Positions 1 through 10,053 of a DNA stretch of 64,000 bases are shown one piece after another (the stretch's first letter is position 1; the number at the start of each line of letters is the position of its first letter). Position numbers and translations under genes: made by a program. Origin of the DNA: Sistotremastrum niveocremeum HHB9708 (lineage: Eukaryota > Basidiomycota > Agaricomycetes > Sistotremastrales > Sistotremastraceae). A model generated the notes under the pieces. It saw only the letters and a list, made by a program, of their open reading frames with translations. It did no database searches and was not told where the DNA came from. The stretch is taken from the NCBI GenBank assembly GCA_001630475.1, contig KV419430.1, positions 213,031-277,030 of the forward strand. The letters are read 5' to 3'.

Positions 1-280
1 GGTTCTGTGGGCGGGATGCGGTTTCGCGCTCGAGCATCGATGAATGTGTTGGAAGTACCTGATGGACCCAGCTCAAGCTCTCCTGGGTTCCTCGTTCACG
101 TCGAGACAGGGTCGCCTTTGCTCATCGAGAAACGGAAACCTCTGCATACTAGATGAAAATAATTATGTGGCTCTTTGCCGCAGCCCGTGATACTTGTGTA
201 TAAGAAAAAGTCTGACCATCAATTGCGAGTATAAGAAAAGAAATACGTATGGAGGAAAAAGAGAACAGGAAGTATTATAG
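1..280. other. No gene seen; flank of inverted repeat
   Basis: No convincing coding region or RNA gene is visible here. The sequence becomes purine-rich towards 230-300. The inverted-repeat arm starts at 281. Confidence 0.4.
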
Positions 281-691
281 TAAGAAGGAGGAAAATAAAT
301 ATTGAGAGCCGAAGCTCTTCCACTCTGATTAAGCGTGTCATCCTTGTGCAGGGGCCATGCTAATCTTCTCTGTATCGTTCCAAGTATTATGTAAGCAACC
401 CCGAAGGGTGCACAATACTAAGCCGGATCCCCTCCCCGTGCGAACTGCAAATTCGATTGTGAAAGAGCGCGTGTGGGCTAGCATAGCTAGCATTTCATGT
501 TCCTCCTCCTTGACCAACGACCACAACTCTCATTTCTTCCTGCTTGGACGCTGCTTCGCTTCTACTCTGACATATCTCGATATCGAGGCATTCGGCTCTG
601 GGTTCGCCTTCTGGCTTAGTGTGAGGACTCGGGGTGACTGGCTCAACGAGGGTCGTCCTCAACATGACTTGCATCACTTGAACGTCATATT
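281..691. repeat. Left arm of 411-bp inverted repeat containing U6
   Basis: Bases 281-691 are the reverse complement of 3350-3760 (position x pairs with 4041-x). Agreement stops abruptly at both ends: 280 against 3761, and 692 against 3349. The arm holds a U6 snRNA copy at its outer end plus about 280 bp of its 5' flank. Long shadow reading frames are identical in the two arms, so the duplication is recent or under gene conversion. The spacer between arms is about 2.66 kb and contains the 3-hydroxyanthranilate dioxygenase gene. Confidence 0.9.
292..413 (-). ncRNA. U6: U6 spliceosomal snRNA, copy 1
   Basis: Mirror image of the copy at 3628-3749. On the minus strand it begins with GUGC, forms a short 5' stem-loop capped by UUCG, and carries the ACAGAGA box, the AUUAGCAUGGCCCCUGC core with its AGC triad, and GAUGACACGC. 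The 5' GUGC to GGAAC distance is 37 nt, the same as I recall for vertebrate U6. A second UUCG-capped hairpin and a T-rich stretch follow, consistent with Pol III termination. No intron interrupts the catalytic core, unlike some fungal U6 genes. The 3' end is approximate. Confidence 0.88.
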
Positions 692-2046
692 GATACTTCT
701 CGCAACAGCTCTCCTCTCGTTGGCATCGGCGTCCTTGCTAGCTCCTAGTATCCTGTGATTGTTAGTGGACTGCTGATGAGTTTTCCCCTTTCTCACCCAT
801 CAGACGATAGAGCATGTTCTTCACTCGACTCATGGCGTTCGCTTTGTTTTCTTCCCGAGTCTCTTGCTCCTGCAGAACGGATGCGTCTTTGTCATTATCA
901 AGAAGTGTACAAGGTCTATGTCTCTTACCCCAGGGCCATATGGATTCCCATCGTTGTCGAGCTTTTGAGTCTCGCCCAGTCGAGCTGGTGCATCTGTGTC
1001 GGACATGTTGGTCGGTATTCAAGAAACAAGACGTCTAAGGTTGCGATCGAGTGATCGTTCAGTTCTCTGAACCCCCTGTTGATCTGGCTCTGTACATAGG
1101 GAAAGTGAGGTCATAGACCTGGGACGCGGATCTTTGATGGAGCAAGTCTCAGGAGTGGTGCATTCCGATGCGGACGCGGGTTCGATTGCAAGGCTCCAGT
1201 GATATGGTGCGATAGGCTAATCGTGACAGACAGTCCCACGTCTGAAGATCTTTGGTCATCGTCCACAGTAGCGAATATCCAAATGAGGGCGTGCTGACAC
1301 CAGGGACTGAGAAAGCGCCTCCATTTTTGTTGTGCGTCTGTGCCTCCATCGCAAGGCGTTCATATCCTGCTGAATGTGGTTCCTTAAACGATAAGTCTAA
1401 GTGTGTGCGACAGCTCTCGCACGTATACTGTTCTTACGCCCTTCGAGGACAGCAATCCCTCGTCTGCGACGCTTTCATTCTGGGCCTTGGCTGATAGGAT
1501 CACTTGCTTTCGTTCCGATTTTCCTCCTTAAGTTTCCTCAACTGCTTCAGGCTCTAACACTGCGCATCTGACGTTGGTTTCATGAAAAGGGCACATTGAC
1601 TCTCTAGCAAGATGGCCAAAGCTGGGAACCTAGATTGACACTCGACCATGTCGGTGGGTCAGAAAACTTATTATTTTGTTGGATGTGACTCAAAGACTGG
1701 TATCGTTGGCATTCGTTGTCCAGTGAAGTCTTCGCATATCAGACGGGCGCATTCGTAGCAGGGAAGTAAATTCTGTCAAGTTTCGTGTCATAATTTCTCG
1801 ACCATTTCTCCACGTGTACTTGTCACTGCAACGATATTGTCAGCCATCTCTTGCCCTGACGAAGTAAATCCAAGATATAATGCTCGAGCCCGGCTACCTT
1901 CGGCTAGCTCCGTAAGCGATCGGCACGATAAGATTGAAGTTGTTTCCCCGACTCGTCATCGGCCTAAAAATCTAGTATAACTGAGTACTCTCACATCGGC
2001 CCTATTAACGAACCTTCATTCATACTCTTGCTCTAATTTCCCTACA
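692..2046. other. Spacer within inverted-repeat loop; no gene supported
   Basis: Short open frames exist on both strands (such as 755-1054 + and 1149-1349 -), but none shows a recognisable domain, a signal peptide or a coherent intron set. The last 100-150 bases, ending in the C/T-rich stretch just before the ATG at 2047, probably form the promoter of the dioxygenase gene. Confidence 0.35.
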
Positions 2047-2729
2047 ATGCCTTTAGGCCCACCGATTAATCTTCCCAAATGGCTCGCAGAGAACTCGGAG
2101 AAGCTACGACCTCCAGTCAACAACTTTTGTCTATATTCGGGTGGGGACTACGTCGTGATGGTTGTGGGAGGACCAAACGAAAGGAAAGACTATCACGTCA
2201 ATGAGACCGAGGTTGTTCAGCTTTTTGAGTTATCTCGACTGGTTCATGACTTCTGGTCAACAGGAATGGTTTTATCAATACAAGGGAGCTATGCTACTTC
2301 GAGTCGTCGATGGCGAAGAATTCCGCGATATTGAGATAGGGGAAGGGGAAATGTTCTTGCTTCCAGGTAAGATCAAACTGTGCTAAGTCTGCTGAAGTCT
2401 CTTACAGCTATGGCCAGCCAACACTCCTCACAACCCCGTTCGATTTGCGGACACTGTCGGCATAGTAGTTGAGAGAGTTCGCCCGGACGATGCCACAGGT
2501 TAGGATTTTATTGCATCGTGCATAATCCTACGTTTCCCATGATTCCCTCTCAGATCGCCTTCGATGGTATTGTCGAGAGCCAGTGCACTCTTCCCCGACC
2601 ATCATCAGAGAAGACTCGTTCCATGTAACCGATCTCGGATCACAACTCAAACCCCTGATCGACCGATGGATTAACAATGCAGATACGAGGAGGTGTGGTC
2701 ATTGCGGGGTCGTAGCTGCAGCGAGATGA
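2047..2729 (+). CDS. BNA1: 3-hydroxyanthranilate 3,4-dioxygenase
   Basis: Cupin-fold Fe(II) dioxygenase of the kynurenine pathway. It opens the ring of 3-hydroxyanthranilate on the way to quinolinate and NAD. Spliced model: exons 2047-2211, 2264-2366, 2418-2498 and 2554-2729, giving 174 aa, the normal length for fungal members. The N-terminus [11 protein letters not shown] and the segment [13 protein letters not shown] are characteristic. The metal ligands are all present: H50, E56 and H94 (in [10 protein letters not shown]). A C-terminal RCGHCG matches the rubredoxin-like Cys pair of the microbial enzymes. The first intron has a weak donor (GTTGTT). Metal ligands and length indicate a functional gene. 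It sits alone between two inverted U6 copies. Confidence 0.93.
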
Positions 2730-2794
2730 AATTAGAGGAGATAATCTTAGTGAGCAATGCGTAGTTCTTCCCGCTTTGTTCTTATTTTGCAGGC

Positions 2795-3349
2795 TACGGA
2801 ATGACATATGTCTTGCTCGTTTCAGCTTGGTCCCAGAGGATGTCCAAGGACTTGCATATGGGTTCTGGAGATGACATCGATGAATCGTATACCCAGGAAT
2901 GGCTCTCAAGTCAAGAAAGGCTCACCGGAAAGCAATTGAACTCCTCACGGGACCATCTCAAAGCTCACAAAGGGCCACTCACATCGATGCTTGTTCAACC
3001 TCACCGTCTCATCCTACCAATCACATTCCTTCGTTACTGGCAATGATCGTCGCGTGGAGCGCCTGCGAGTCTATGACACAATGTACTTCGGCATCAAGTC
3101 GAGCATCCAAATCACAACGACCGGAGGTGATCCAGAGCAGCTCGAATATCCCTTTTGCTGCATTGAGCGAGTGTTGCACATATTTGTGGGCGATGATGGG
3201 CTTGTCACAGAAGTCCTTCGCAGCAAGAAAGGCTCGACTATTTCAAGTTCCATGAATATGTCTAAAAGGCTCCGCAAGAGGGCCGAAGGAGAACTCCTCG
3301 AGGCAGCTGCCAGGCCTTCCTCGATTCGTTCCTGTTGGCCTAGGGTATT
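2795..3349 (+). pseudogene. Possible coding remnant cut by the inverted repeat
   Basis: Downstream of the dioxygenase, plus-strand frames between about 2795 and 3349 look protein-like (stretches such as FSLVPEDVQGLAYGFW and RVLHIFVGDDGLVTEVLRSK), but they need frame changes I could not explain with clean introns. The last frame runs into the right inverted-repeat arm at 3350 and loses its natural end there. I do not recognise a family. It may be a gene truncated when the U6 arm was inserted, or chance open frame. Confidence 0.25.
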
Positions 3350-3760
3350 AATATGACGTTCAAGTGATGCAAGTCATGTTGAGGACGACCCTCGTTGAGC
3401 CAGTCACCCCGAGTCCTCACACTAAGCCAGAAGGCGAACCCAGAGCCGAATGCCTCGATATCGAGATATGTCAGAGTAGAAGCGAAGCAGCGTCCAAGCA
3501 GGAAGAAATGAGAGTTGTGGTCGTTGGTCAAGGAGGAGGAACATGAAATGCTAGCTATGCTAGCCCACACGCGCTCTTTCACAATCGAATTTGCAGTTCG
3601 CACGGGGAGGGGATCCGGCTTAGTATTGTGCACCCTTCGGGGTTGCTTACATAATACTTGGAACGATACAGAGAAGATTAGCATGGCCCCTGCACAAGGA
3701 TGACACGCTTAATCAGAGTGGAAGAGCTTCGGCTCTCAATATTTATTTTCCTCCTTCTTA
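3350..3760. repeat. Right arm of 411-bp inverted repeat containing U6
   Basis: Reverse complement of 281-691. The outer edge lies about 10 bases past the T-run that ends U6. The duplicated unit is therefore one U6 gene with its 5' flank, which argues for duplication of a functional Pol III gene unit, not a random segment. No target-site duplication is obvious at either edge. Confidence 0.9.
3628..3749 (+). ncRNA. U6: U6 spliceosomal snRNA, copy 2
   Basis: Starts with GUGC, followed by a UUCG-capped 5' hairpin, GGAACGAUACAGAGAAG, the AUUAGCAUGGCCCCUGC core and GAUGACACGC. These are the most conserved U6 elements (5' splice-site-pairing ACAGAGA box, AGC catalytic triad, internal stem-loop). 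A terminal UUCG-capped hairpin (AGAGC/GCUCU) and TTTATTTT follow, consistent with Pol III termination at about 3746-3749. I saw no obvious TATA box at the usual -30 position. Orientation is opposite to copy 1. The 3' end is approximate. Confidence 0.9.
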
Positions 3761-4656
3761 TCAGCATTCCGTCCTCCCTGCTTTCTCACACTGACGGGGA
3801 AGATCTTTTACTTGCTATCATCTATCACGGTGAGTTAGCTTTGCGATATCTCATTATTATTTTGGATTGATATTTCGAAGGTGAGGACGGCTCCGTGGTC
3901 TTCGATCATCGATCGTGCTTGGGGATGATCAATGCCTCCCCATACACAGACGATACAGTACAATGAAGGAAGAATTTCTCCTGAGGCAAATCGCTCAAAT
4001 GGATCATTCACGATAGCATGTTTACTCGAAGAAAGCAGCAGAAATCCGATGTCCAGCGCGGGCTAAGATGATGAGCCATCAGTCCTACTTCCTCGACTTA
4101 AATCTGATCATTCCTGAGGTATACCCTAAGCATCGCGTATCGGTGCTGTCGATCAGACCGCTGAATTTGGAAGAGTGTCCCGTCGACAGACTTACACCGC
4201 AGCTTCCTTTCGGGGTGCCACGTCAAACGGTTCGAGAGTCGAGAAAATCGCCTTCGTTCACGGGTTTCCATACTTAATCTACATGAAACCTCTCGCTCCC
4301 ACTCGACGTTGCACTCAAATGATAAGAGCAGAGAAACATGGATCCCTCTCGCGTCATTCTTGGATCTAGAAACTTGGTTGGAGTATATCTATGAATTTGG
4401 ACGCTCTACCGCGCAACAAAACTAGAGAGTCATGCTTTCTATACTGATACATCATCCCAGCTCTTCCGAGGAGAAGAGACGGTAAAAGCTGATACAATAC
4501 ACAATTAGTTGAAATCGAGGAAACTATCGTCTGCCCCGACTTTGGTTCCCGGCGCTGCCCTGAAGTACCCCACAAACTTTCTCAACAGAGTTTGGACGAC
4601 ACTCGCTGTCACGTCTGTAGACTTGGCTAAGGATGATCGCGGCGGCGGCCTAACAA
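3761..4656. other. Intergenic; no gene supported
   Basis: Only short open frames (4068-4277 +, 4175-4369 +, 4366-4575 -) without domains or consistent splicing. Part of the right side is presumably the 3' flank of the minus-strand gene ending at 4657. Confidence 0.35.
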
Positions 4657-5573
4657 CTATCGCCAACTGTTTGGCGTTCTTCGACTTGGTGGACGGATTA
4701 AGGCGCCTGGATGGGACGAGGGCGCTGATCGACTGATCTGCAGGTACTTATCAGTTGTCGCTCTTTCCATCCAATTGCCATGCTTACCGCTCTGACTACT
4801 ATCGGACGAATCGGTGCTCAACGTCTCGATGGATGCATCGTCGGAATATTGTGAGAAACACTCCACGAATCGGCTTCGAGGAGCATAGTGAGCCTGTGGT
4901 ACAGGCTTGGAGGTTTTGCGGTTCAGGTTCTCTGCGATCTGTTGTTGCCGCGGACCGTTCTTAGACTGCTGTGGTGTCAGAACACGAGAGATGTCAAGCT
5001 TCAACGTTCTTACTGAGGTGGCGTTTGAATATCCCTCCAGATGAAGATTCTTCAAATCAGATCTGTTAGGTTTTTGGCTGGAGGCTGACTTTCGCCTCTG
5101 ACTTTCGTGTTTGCTGGATGGAATATTTGATTCGCCGAGACATGCACTCATAGGATTTCGACACTCACGTTTCAGAATGAGGCGTAGAAGGTAAAGGTCG
5201 ACTTTTATAGATTGAGACGTTCGTTGGGGCCCTGCGTCGTTGTGGGCCGTTGCGAGGATGTCCCGCCGGGGGCACCCGAGGACGCTGTAGTGCAAGATGG
5301 TGAGCGAGATTGAATGAAAAGGCGTTTGGTAAACTATCTGACCGTTTGAACACTCCCGTGAGGAGACTTTGGCAGTGGCATGCCGTTGTTGCGAGCAGGT
5401 TGGCTCGACGATTTCGTCCGAATATCATCGAAAGCGAAGGAAGCCACAGTGGGAGGCTGGGGAAACATTGAATCGGCGTGAGCGATCAGGACCGATGTGG
5501 TATTGGAAATATTGGAGTATGGCCTGGAGCTGCCTTCGTGTACGGGTCGGAGTGTTGAGACAGTTGAAGCCAT
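4657..5573 (-). CDS. Ser/Pro/Arg-rich hypothetical protein
   Basis: Three-exon model on the minus strand: 5573-5343, 5284-5170 (through 5169) and 5113-4657, joined by introns of 58 and 55 nt whose phases keep one open frame of roughly 265 aa. The first donor (GTCAGA) is weak; the second (GTGAGT) is good. The protein starts MASTVSTLRPVHEGSS and is low-complexity, with many S, P, R and Q, two small basic patches (RRRAP, SQRRKS) and a Ser/Asp-rich stretch near the C-terminus (SSDSSQSGK). No domain, signal peptide or membrane segment is visible, so it is probably disordered. I do not recognise the family. Confidence 0.5.
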
Positions 5574-6243
5574 GGTGGTATAAAGGAGAGTGATGATTGT
5601 GAAGGAAAAGAGCGAGAGGAAGGTCTGTGATTTTGGAGGTTGAAGAGCGAAGACGATGGAGGTAGGGGGAACGGGAAGTAGGGGAATCTCCGTGGCAGGC
5701 TTGTTTATATTATATTCCTAGGTGTGGCTTGTATCGAAGCGAGAGTGGCACAAACTGAATTTTTTGAAACTCCGAGATAAACGGAGTTTGAAGAGCTGTT
5801 TGAGGAACGTGTGACGCATACGCGAACAACAAAGAGGTTGTTGTTGCTCTCGTTACTGTCTCAAGATCAAAAATATCTGAAGAGCCCGTTCGCGCTGCTC
5901 TCAGGCTGCCATTCGATTAGAATGCGAGCCATTTTGAGCATTATACAAGTATGCCACCGTTGATCTGATTCGTATGTACAACACCACTGGCAAACGGTGA
6001 AGAGAGTCTTTAATCGCAAATGAAAGGTGGCATGTTGTTGCCAAGTCATGCTGGCGTCACCGGCGCATTGATTATGATTATCTGCTGTTACAACGCGAAT
6101 ACCGCATCTCGTTCCGTGGAGACCGTCGATCGGCGGACACGCCCTATCACGTAGCAAAGGAGTCACTCAGCTCATTATCCCCGCTTCTTTCTCCCAGATT
6201 TACTAGGAAACTCCGTAGTGAGATGCGAGTCATCGAAGGGATA
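5574..6243. other. Intergenic; upstream region and repeat flank
   Basis: The first 100-200 bases are the likely promoter of the minus-strand gene starting at 5573. The rest holds no supported gene. The 794-bp repeat begins at 6244. Confidence 0.35.
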
Positions 6244-7037
6244 CACAGCGTGCCCTGGACAAAAATCCCAAAAGTTTAGGAGGGGAATATGCTGGGTTAT
6301 AGTAACTTTAGGGCAGGCTTGTCGCACTTGGAATAGAGGAGAGAATAGATGACTAAATCTCAGATATTCTGGTTGTGATAAAGACGAGATAATGTATGAG
6401 AATCCCAGATGAAGCGCCGTGAATTCCAAGTGCGATATTCACATAATTCTACCGGAGGCGCAGGGGGAATCACCCGAGATATGCAGGTGGATTCTCGGTA
6501 AGACGATCCAGGCACACAATGAATATTCGAGCCGCGAAAGGGACCGGGATCAGGACGCGTCATCTCTGGCGTCTATCGCGGGGATCATCGGGCGAACTTG
6601 AGCGCGAAGCCCGGCGAATTCCCTCCAGGAGCAACTCGAGAGGTGCGATTATATTCTTTGCCACGTTCCCGTGGAAAATACTGACACCAATCCCCGCGAG
6701 TAAAGGATGAAGAAACGCTTGGGCTTTTCGGTGATATGATCAGCTCACTCCCGAGGCGTCTCAACGGTACTAGTGGACTAAATCCCCCCATATTCCCAGC
6801 CAAATTCCCTCAAAATTCCCCCCGTCTTTAAGATGAGATTGTCGGAGCAATTCCCAAGCTAAGCTAACCAGTAGAATCTAGGGACTTTTTGGATTTTTCA
6901 CGGCGCTGTTCTCAAAGCAATCTACCAAGGACTAGTCGTGTTTTTCCTGGCGGGAATATTGTCCGGAATGAAGATTCCGGATTGCGGGAGCCGTATTTCA
7001 GATTCCACACTACGGAAACTGGAGTGAACATTCCATG
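6244..7037. repeat. 794-bp inverted repeat, left copy (mobile-element-like)
   Basis: Bases 6244-7037 are the reverse complement of 30970-31763 (x pairs with 38007-x). Several long shadow frames are identical between copies, so identity is close to 100%. The outer end starts CACAGCGTGCCCTGGACAAA, which resembles Tc1/mariner-type termini, and is preceded by TA. The inner end (CCATG) is followed by TA, so this copy looks flanked by a TA dinucleotide; the right copy does not show that. The two ends are not inverted repeats of each other and there is no transposase frame. It could be a non-autonomous or truncated DNA element. Confidence 0.85.
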
Positions 7038-8807
7038 TACCGGTGCGCGGTCCGATCATGGTCACAAATGTGTTGGCCGTTGGACTCAGCCTCGGTCCAT
7101 TGACAAGGTGGCAAGCAGGTAAATCCCAAGAATAATATTTGCCATGAGTTACAATACAGCCGTGAAATCGGTTGAAGCAAGATCACGACAAACGTTCTAC
7201 ACACCATCCGCTTTAAACGACTCCGGCAAACATCTGATCTCGTCATCAGCTTGGATGAGTTCGCGGAGATATCCATGCTTGTAGATACCACGATCGGATC
7301 TAAGATGAGTAAATACAAGATTAGAATGGACCATATGGAGAGTGAGTAAACCCTGTACACTCTCTAGAATGGCGTACCAACGGCCTTCTTCGCGTTTTGC
7401 TCAACCCTATCGCGACGTCATCATCATTACAATATTGGCGGCGCGAGAGATTCAAGGGATAACGTACTGTGTGACGATCACGAGATTGACTTCATCTCTT
7501 TTCCTGGAACCCTTGGACAATCTATCCGTCTTGCCTCTTTTCCTTTTCTGTGAGCCAGAAGAGACCATGGAGTTGAGCCAACGTCGAGATGTTATGGAGA
7601 GCTGATAAGTCAGAACATGAGATACCTCAAGACGCTCCGACATGTTGCCGTCGAACAAAATGATATTTGGAAGGTATGGACGAGCCTCGTCTGACGAAGG
7701 AAGAGTGGAGCCGATGTGCTGTATTCGTGGCCCAGTTGTATTCTGGTGCCGTGCATTTGTGACAATCGTTAAGCCTGCGTTTCCGACGAGAATCGACAGA
7801 CATTAAGGGCAGTTCTTCTGAACTCGAAAGTCAGTATTCCATTGGGAGGAAAATCGACTTGGGACATGATGAAGATCCCAGAAGACGAACCGTATTATAA
7901 ATCAGTCTTGCGAGGCTCTGACATGTCCAAGCCCCGTCAAATCAGATGCGGAAGAAGATAGAGATATGGCTAAGCAGTGTACCAGATCTGAGAGATCATA
8001 CTAGTTTCTGAGACGTCTACGACGCGTTGCTGGACATGAGATAGGTGGGGTGTCATGCGGATTCAATCTTAGGAGGTCGTCATCCGGGAGGTGAGATTTG
8101 GGGGACACGGTGTTTTTGGTTTCTGCTGAGGCAGTATCAATGAAGGTCTGTTAAGTAGTTGAGATTAGAATCGTGATAGATCGGCTATGCTTGCGGAACG
8201 AGGGTGCAGGTATATCGTCAGCGCCGAAGCATCTGAGTCTTGGGGCACAAGGTTGACAGGAGCTGGAAGACTGAGTTGATAGAGAGCCAAGCCGAATCTG
8301 AAGTCAGATATCGGGCAGGCTTAGGCTCACTGGCACTCTCGAAAGGAATTGCCTGTAAAGTTTACTAGACTAAGGGTAAGGCGCTTGCGCACGTGATGGA
8401 CGCGGCTTAAGCGCTTAGGCGCTTGGACAGGGCTCGAAGTAAAGCTTCTCTTCATGCAAAACGTCGATAGGCGATTTATCATGTGAAATAGAATGCTATG
8501 TATACGTACTACCATCTTCAGTATACATGGCTCATTACAATGGAAAAGAATGTGAAGGGGTGCGTAAGGTAATAACGGGGATTTGGGAAAAAAAGGATTG
8601 AAAGTGAAAATCTAGTGAAGATTGATGTAGATGTAATGATATCGGAGGGACGATTGTATGGGTGACAAGGGGTAAAATGAAGGGTGCAAGATTGGTGAAA
8701 CCGGGTGGACCAACGCAATCAAAGGGGTGTAAGTCGGGGCGAGGAATATGGCGATGGATATTATATGAAGGAGTCAAGGAGTGCATAAAGGTGGGAGGAC
8801 TGATTAT
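7038..8807. other. Intergenic, about 1.8 kb without a supported gene
   Basis: Only short unrelated open frames. Around 8390-8430 there is a cluster of CGCTTA/GCGCTT-type short motifs in both orientations. Nothing resembling an RNA gene or mobile-element open frame was found. Confidence 0.35.
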
Positions 8808-9488
8808 TCATGAAACTTCATTCGGGTTAAGGGAGTGGAAGTGTATGGTGTGCCGTTCGACGGCAAATATCGGCTGCCAGCGATCTTTGGCCCCGTTTTC
8901 TAGACCGAGAAGGCGAAGAGTGCGGAAGTCGACGACGTAGCCCTTCACGAAAGGATTCGGTTGAAAGAGGCGAATGTGGGGTGAAGATGGGTCAACAAGA
9001 TGGGCAGTCTGGTATGCAATAGAACCACCGGTCAGTGATATCCAGGGGGAGGGAACTATGAGCACATACCTTGAACACGCTCTTGACTGTCCGCCACACA
9101 TACTCAAACAATAGATGGGAATTGGAAACATGTGGAGGTATCGCTTGGTCAGGCTCATCAGTGCCGGGTAACTAAAGAATGCGTGAGGTCGAGTACGATT
9201 CCTTTGTGTCGAAACACCTACACCGAAATAGATGAGTTGGTGATGCAGACGGGTCGGGCTATCCGATGAGGGGGCAAGGAGCCGTAAAGCGAAGTCTGGG
9301 GAGCTCCAGTCAGCGAGAGGAGCACCGATGTTGCCGTCCTTTGTCGTGAAGACAAAGGAGGGATGGCGTCGAGCAATGAATTTGGGGACGGTGTGAGCGC
9401 TGTCCCTCAACAGGTGCCGCAGGTTGCCGTCGAAATCGAGGACAGGAAGATCAGTGATTCCTGCCAGAGGAATCAGAGTGCCGTCCAT
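8808..9488 (-). CDS. Hypothetical protein, three exons
   Basis: Minus-strand model: exon 9488-9222, 50-nt intron, exon 9171-9070, 61-nt intron (GTATGT...TACCAG), exon 9008-8808. Phases agree and give 189 aa starting MDGTLIPLAG. The middle exon reads LLFEYVWRTVKSVFK and joins cleanly to TAHLVDPSS. The unspliced frame is also open through both introns, so a retained-intron isoform (226 aa) is possible, but the splice signals are good. No domain, signal peptide or membrane helix is evident. The upstream minus-strand frames at 9589-9963 could be part of the same transcription unit. Family not recognised. Confidence 0.5.
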   Translation of the reverse strand: MDGTLIPLAGITDLPVLDFDGNLRHLLRDSAHTVPKFIARRHPSFVFTTKDGNIGAPLADWSSPDFALRLLAPSSDSPTRLHHQLIYFGVGVSTQRNRTRPHAFFSYPALMSLTKRYLHMFPIPIYCLSMCGGQSRACSRYVLIVPSPWISLTGGSIAYQTAHLVDPSSPHIRLFQPNPFVKGYVVDFRTLRLLGLENGAKDRWQPIFAVERHTIHFHSLNPNEVS

Positions 9489-9588
9489 GGTGAAAGGTGA
9501 GGAAAGAAAGGTTGACGCACTGACAAGCCCTTATACTTTTGCGCGGGCGCTTCTTTCCTTTGTACGGCCGAGTTGACGAATTCGTCGA

Positions 9589-9963
9589 CTAAACAGGAAA
9601 CCGAGAGCTGAGAGGTTGGAGTTTAATTATGACAAGGCACATACCGACAGGATGGATGAGAAGTAAAGGTCTTGTCTGGAAGAAGAAATAAGACACACCG
9701 ATGTCAGTAAGCGGTGTCCAAGCGAAAAAGTTCGCCTGAATATGATTTCTGCGGACGATGTCACAGACACACAGCCAGAGGTGACCAGAGCAATCAGCCA
9801 GCAGAGGGTGCCTACCAGTGAAGTGAGTACGTTCCACGGCTGAGCACTGCTTAAGAGGGCATGGCAGTCGCGAAGTCGAGGATCTTGGAATCCGAACTCC
9901 GCCAGGCTCCCACGGAAGCAAATCGAGATCCAGCAATATTGTCCGAATGAGTCGGGGGTGCAC
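9589..9963 (-). CDS. Uncertain coding exons, hypothetical
   Basis: Two overlapping minus-strand frames cover this stretch. Segments such as LLDLDLLPWEPGG and RRNHIQANFFAWTPLTDIG look coding, and plausible splice sites (GTGTGT, TTCCAG, GTATGT) are present. I could not assemble one convincing model. It may be an upstream gene or 5' exons of the gene starting at 9488. No domain seen. Confidence 0.25.
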   Translation of the reverse strand: MHPRLIRTILLDLDLLPWEPGGVRIPRSSTSRLPCPLKQCSAVERTHFTGRHPLLADCSGHLWLCVCDIVRRNHIQANFFAWTPLTDIGVSYFFFQTRPLLLIHPVGMCLVIIKLQPLSSRFPV

Positions 9964-10053
9964 ATATAATATTCATAGGACGTATTTAGATGGTTACATT
10001 CGACAGTATTTACATGTTGATGGATGGAGTTGCATAGAACGCTTACTGATAAC

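Noticed and set aside
357-758. 133-codon plus-strand frame over the left inverted-repeat arm
   Set aside because: It is antisense to the U6 gene and its flank; the same frame reappears on the other strand in the right arm simply because the arms are inverted copies.
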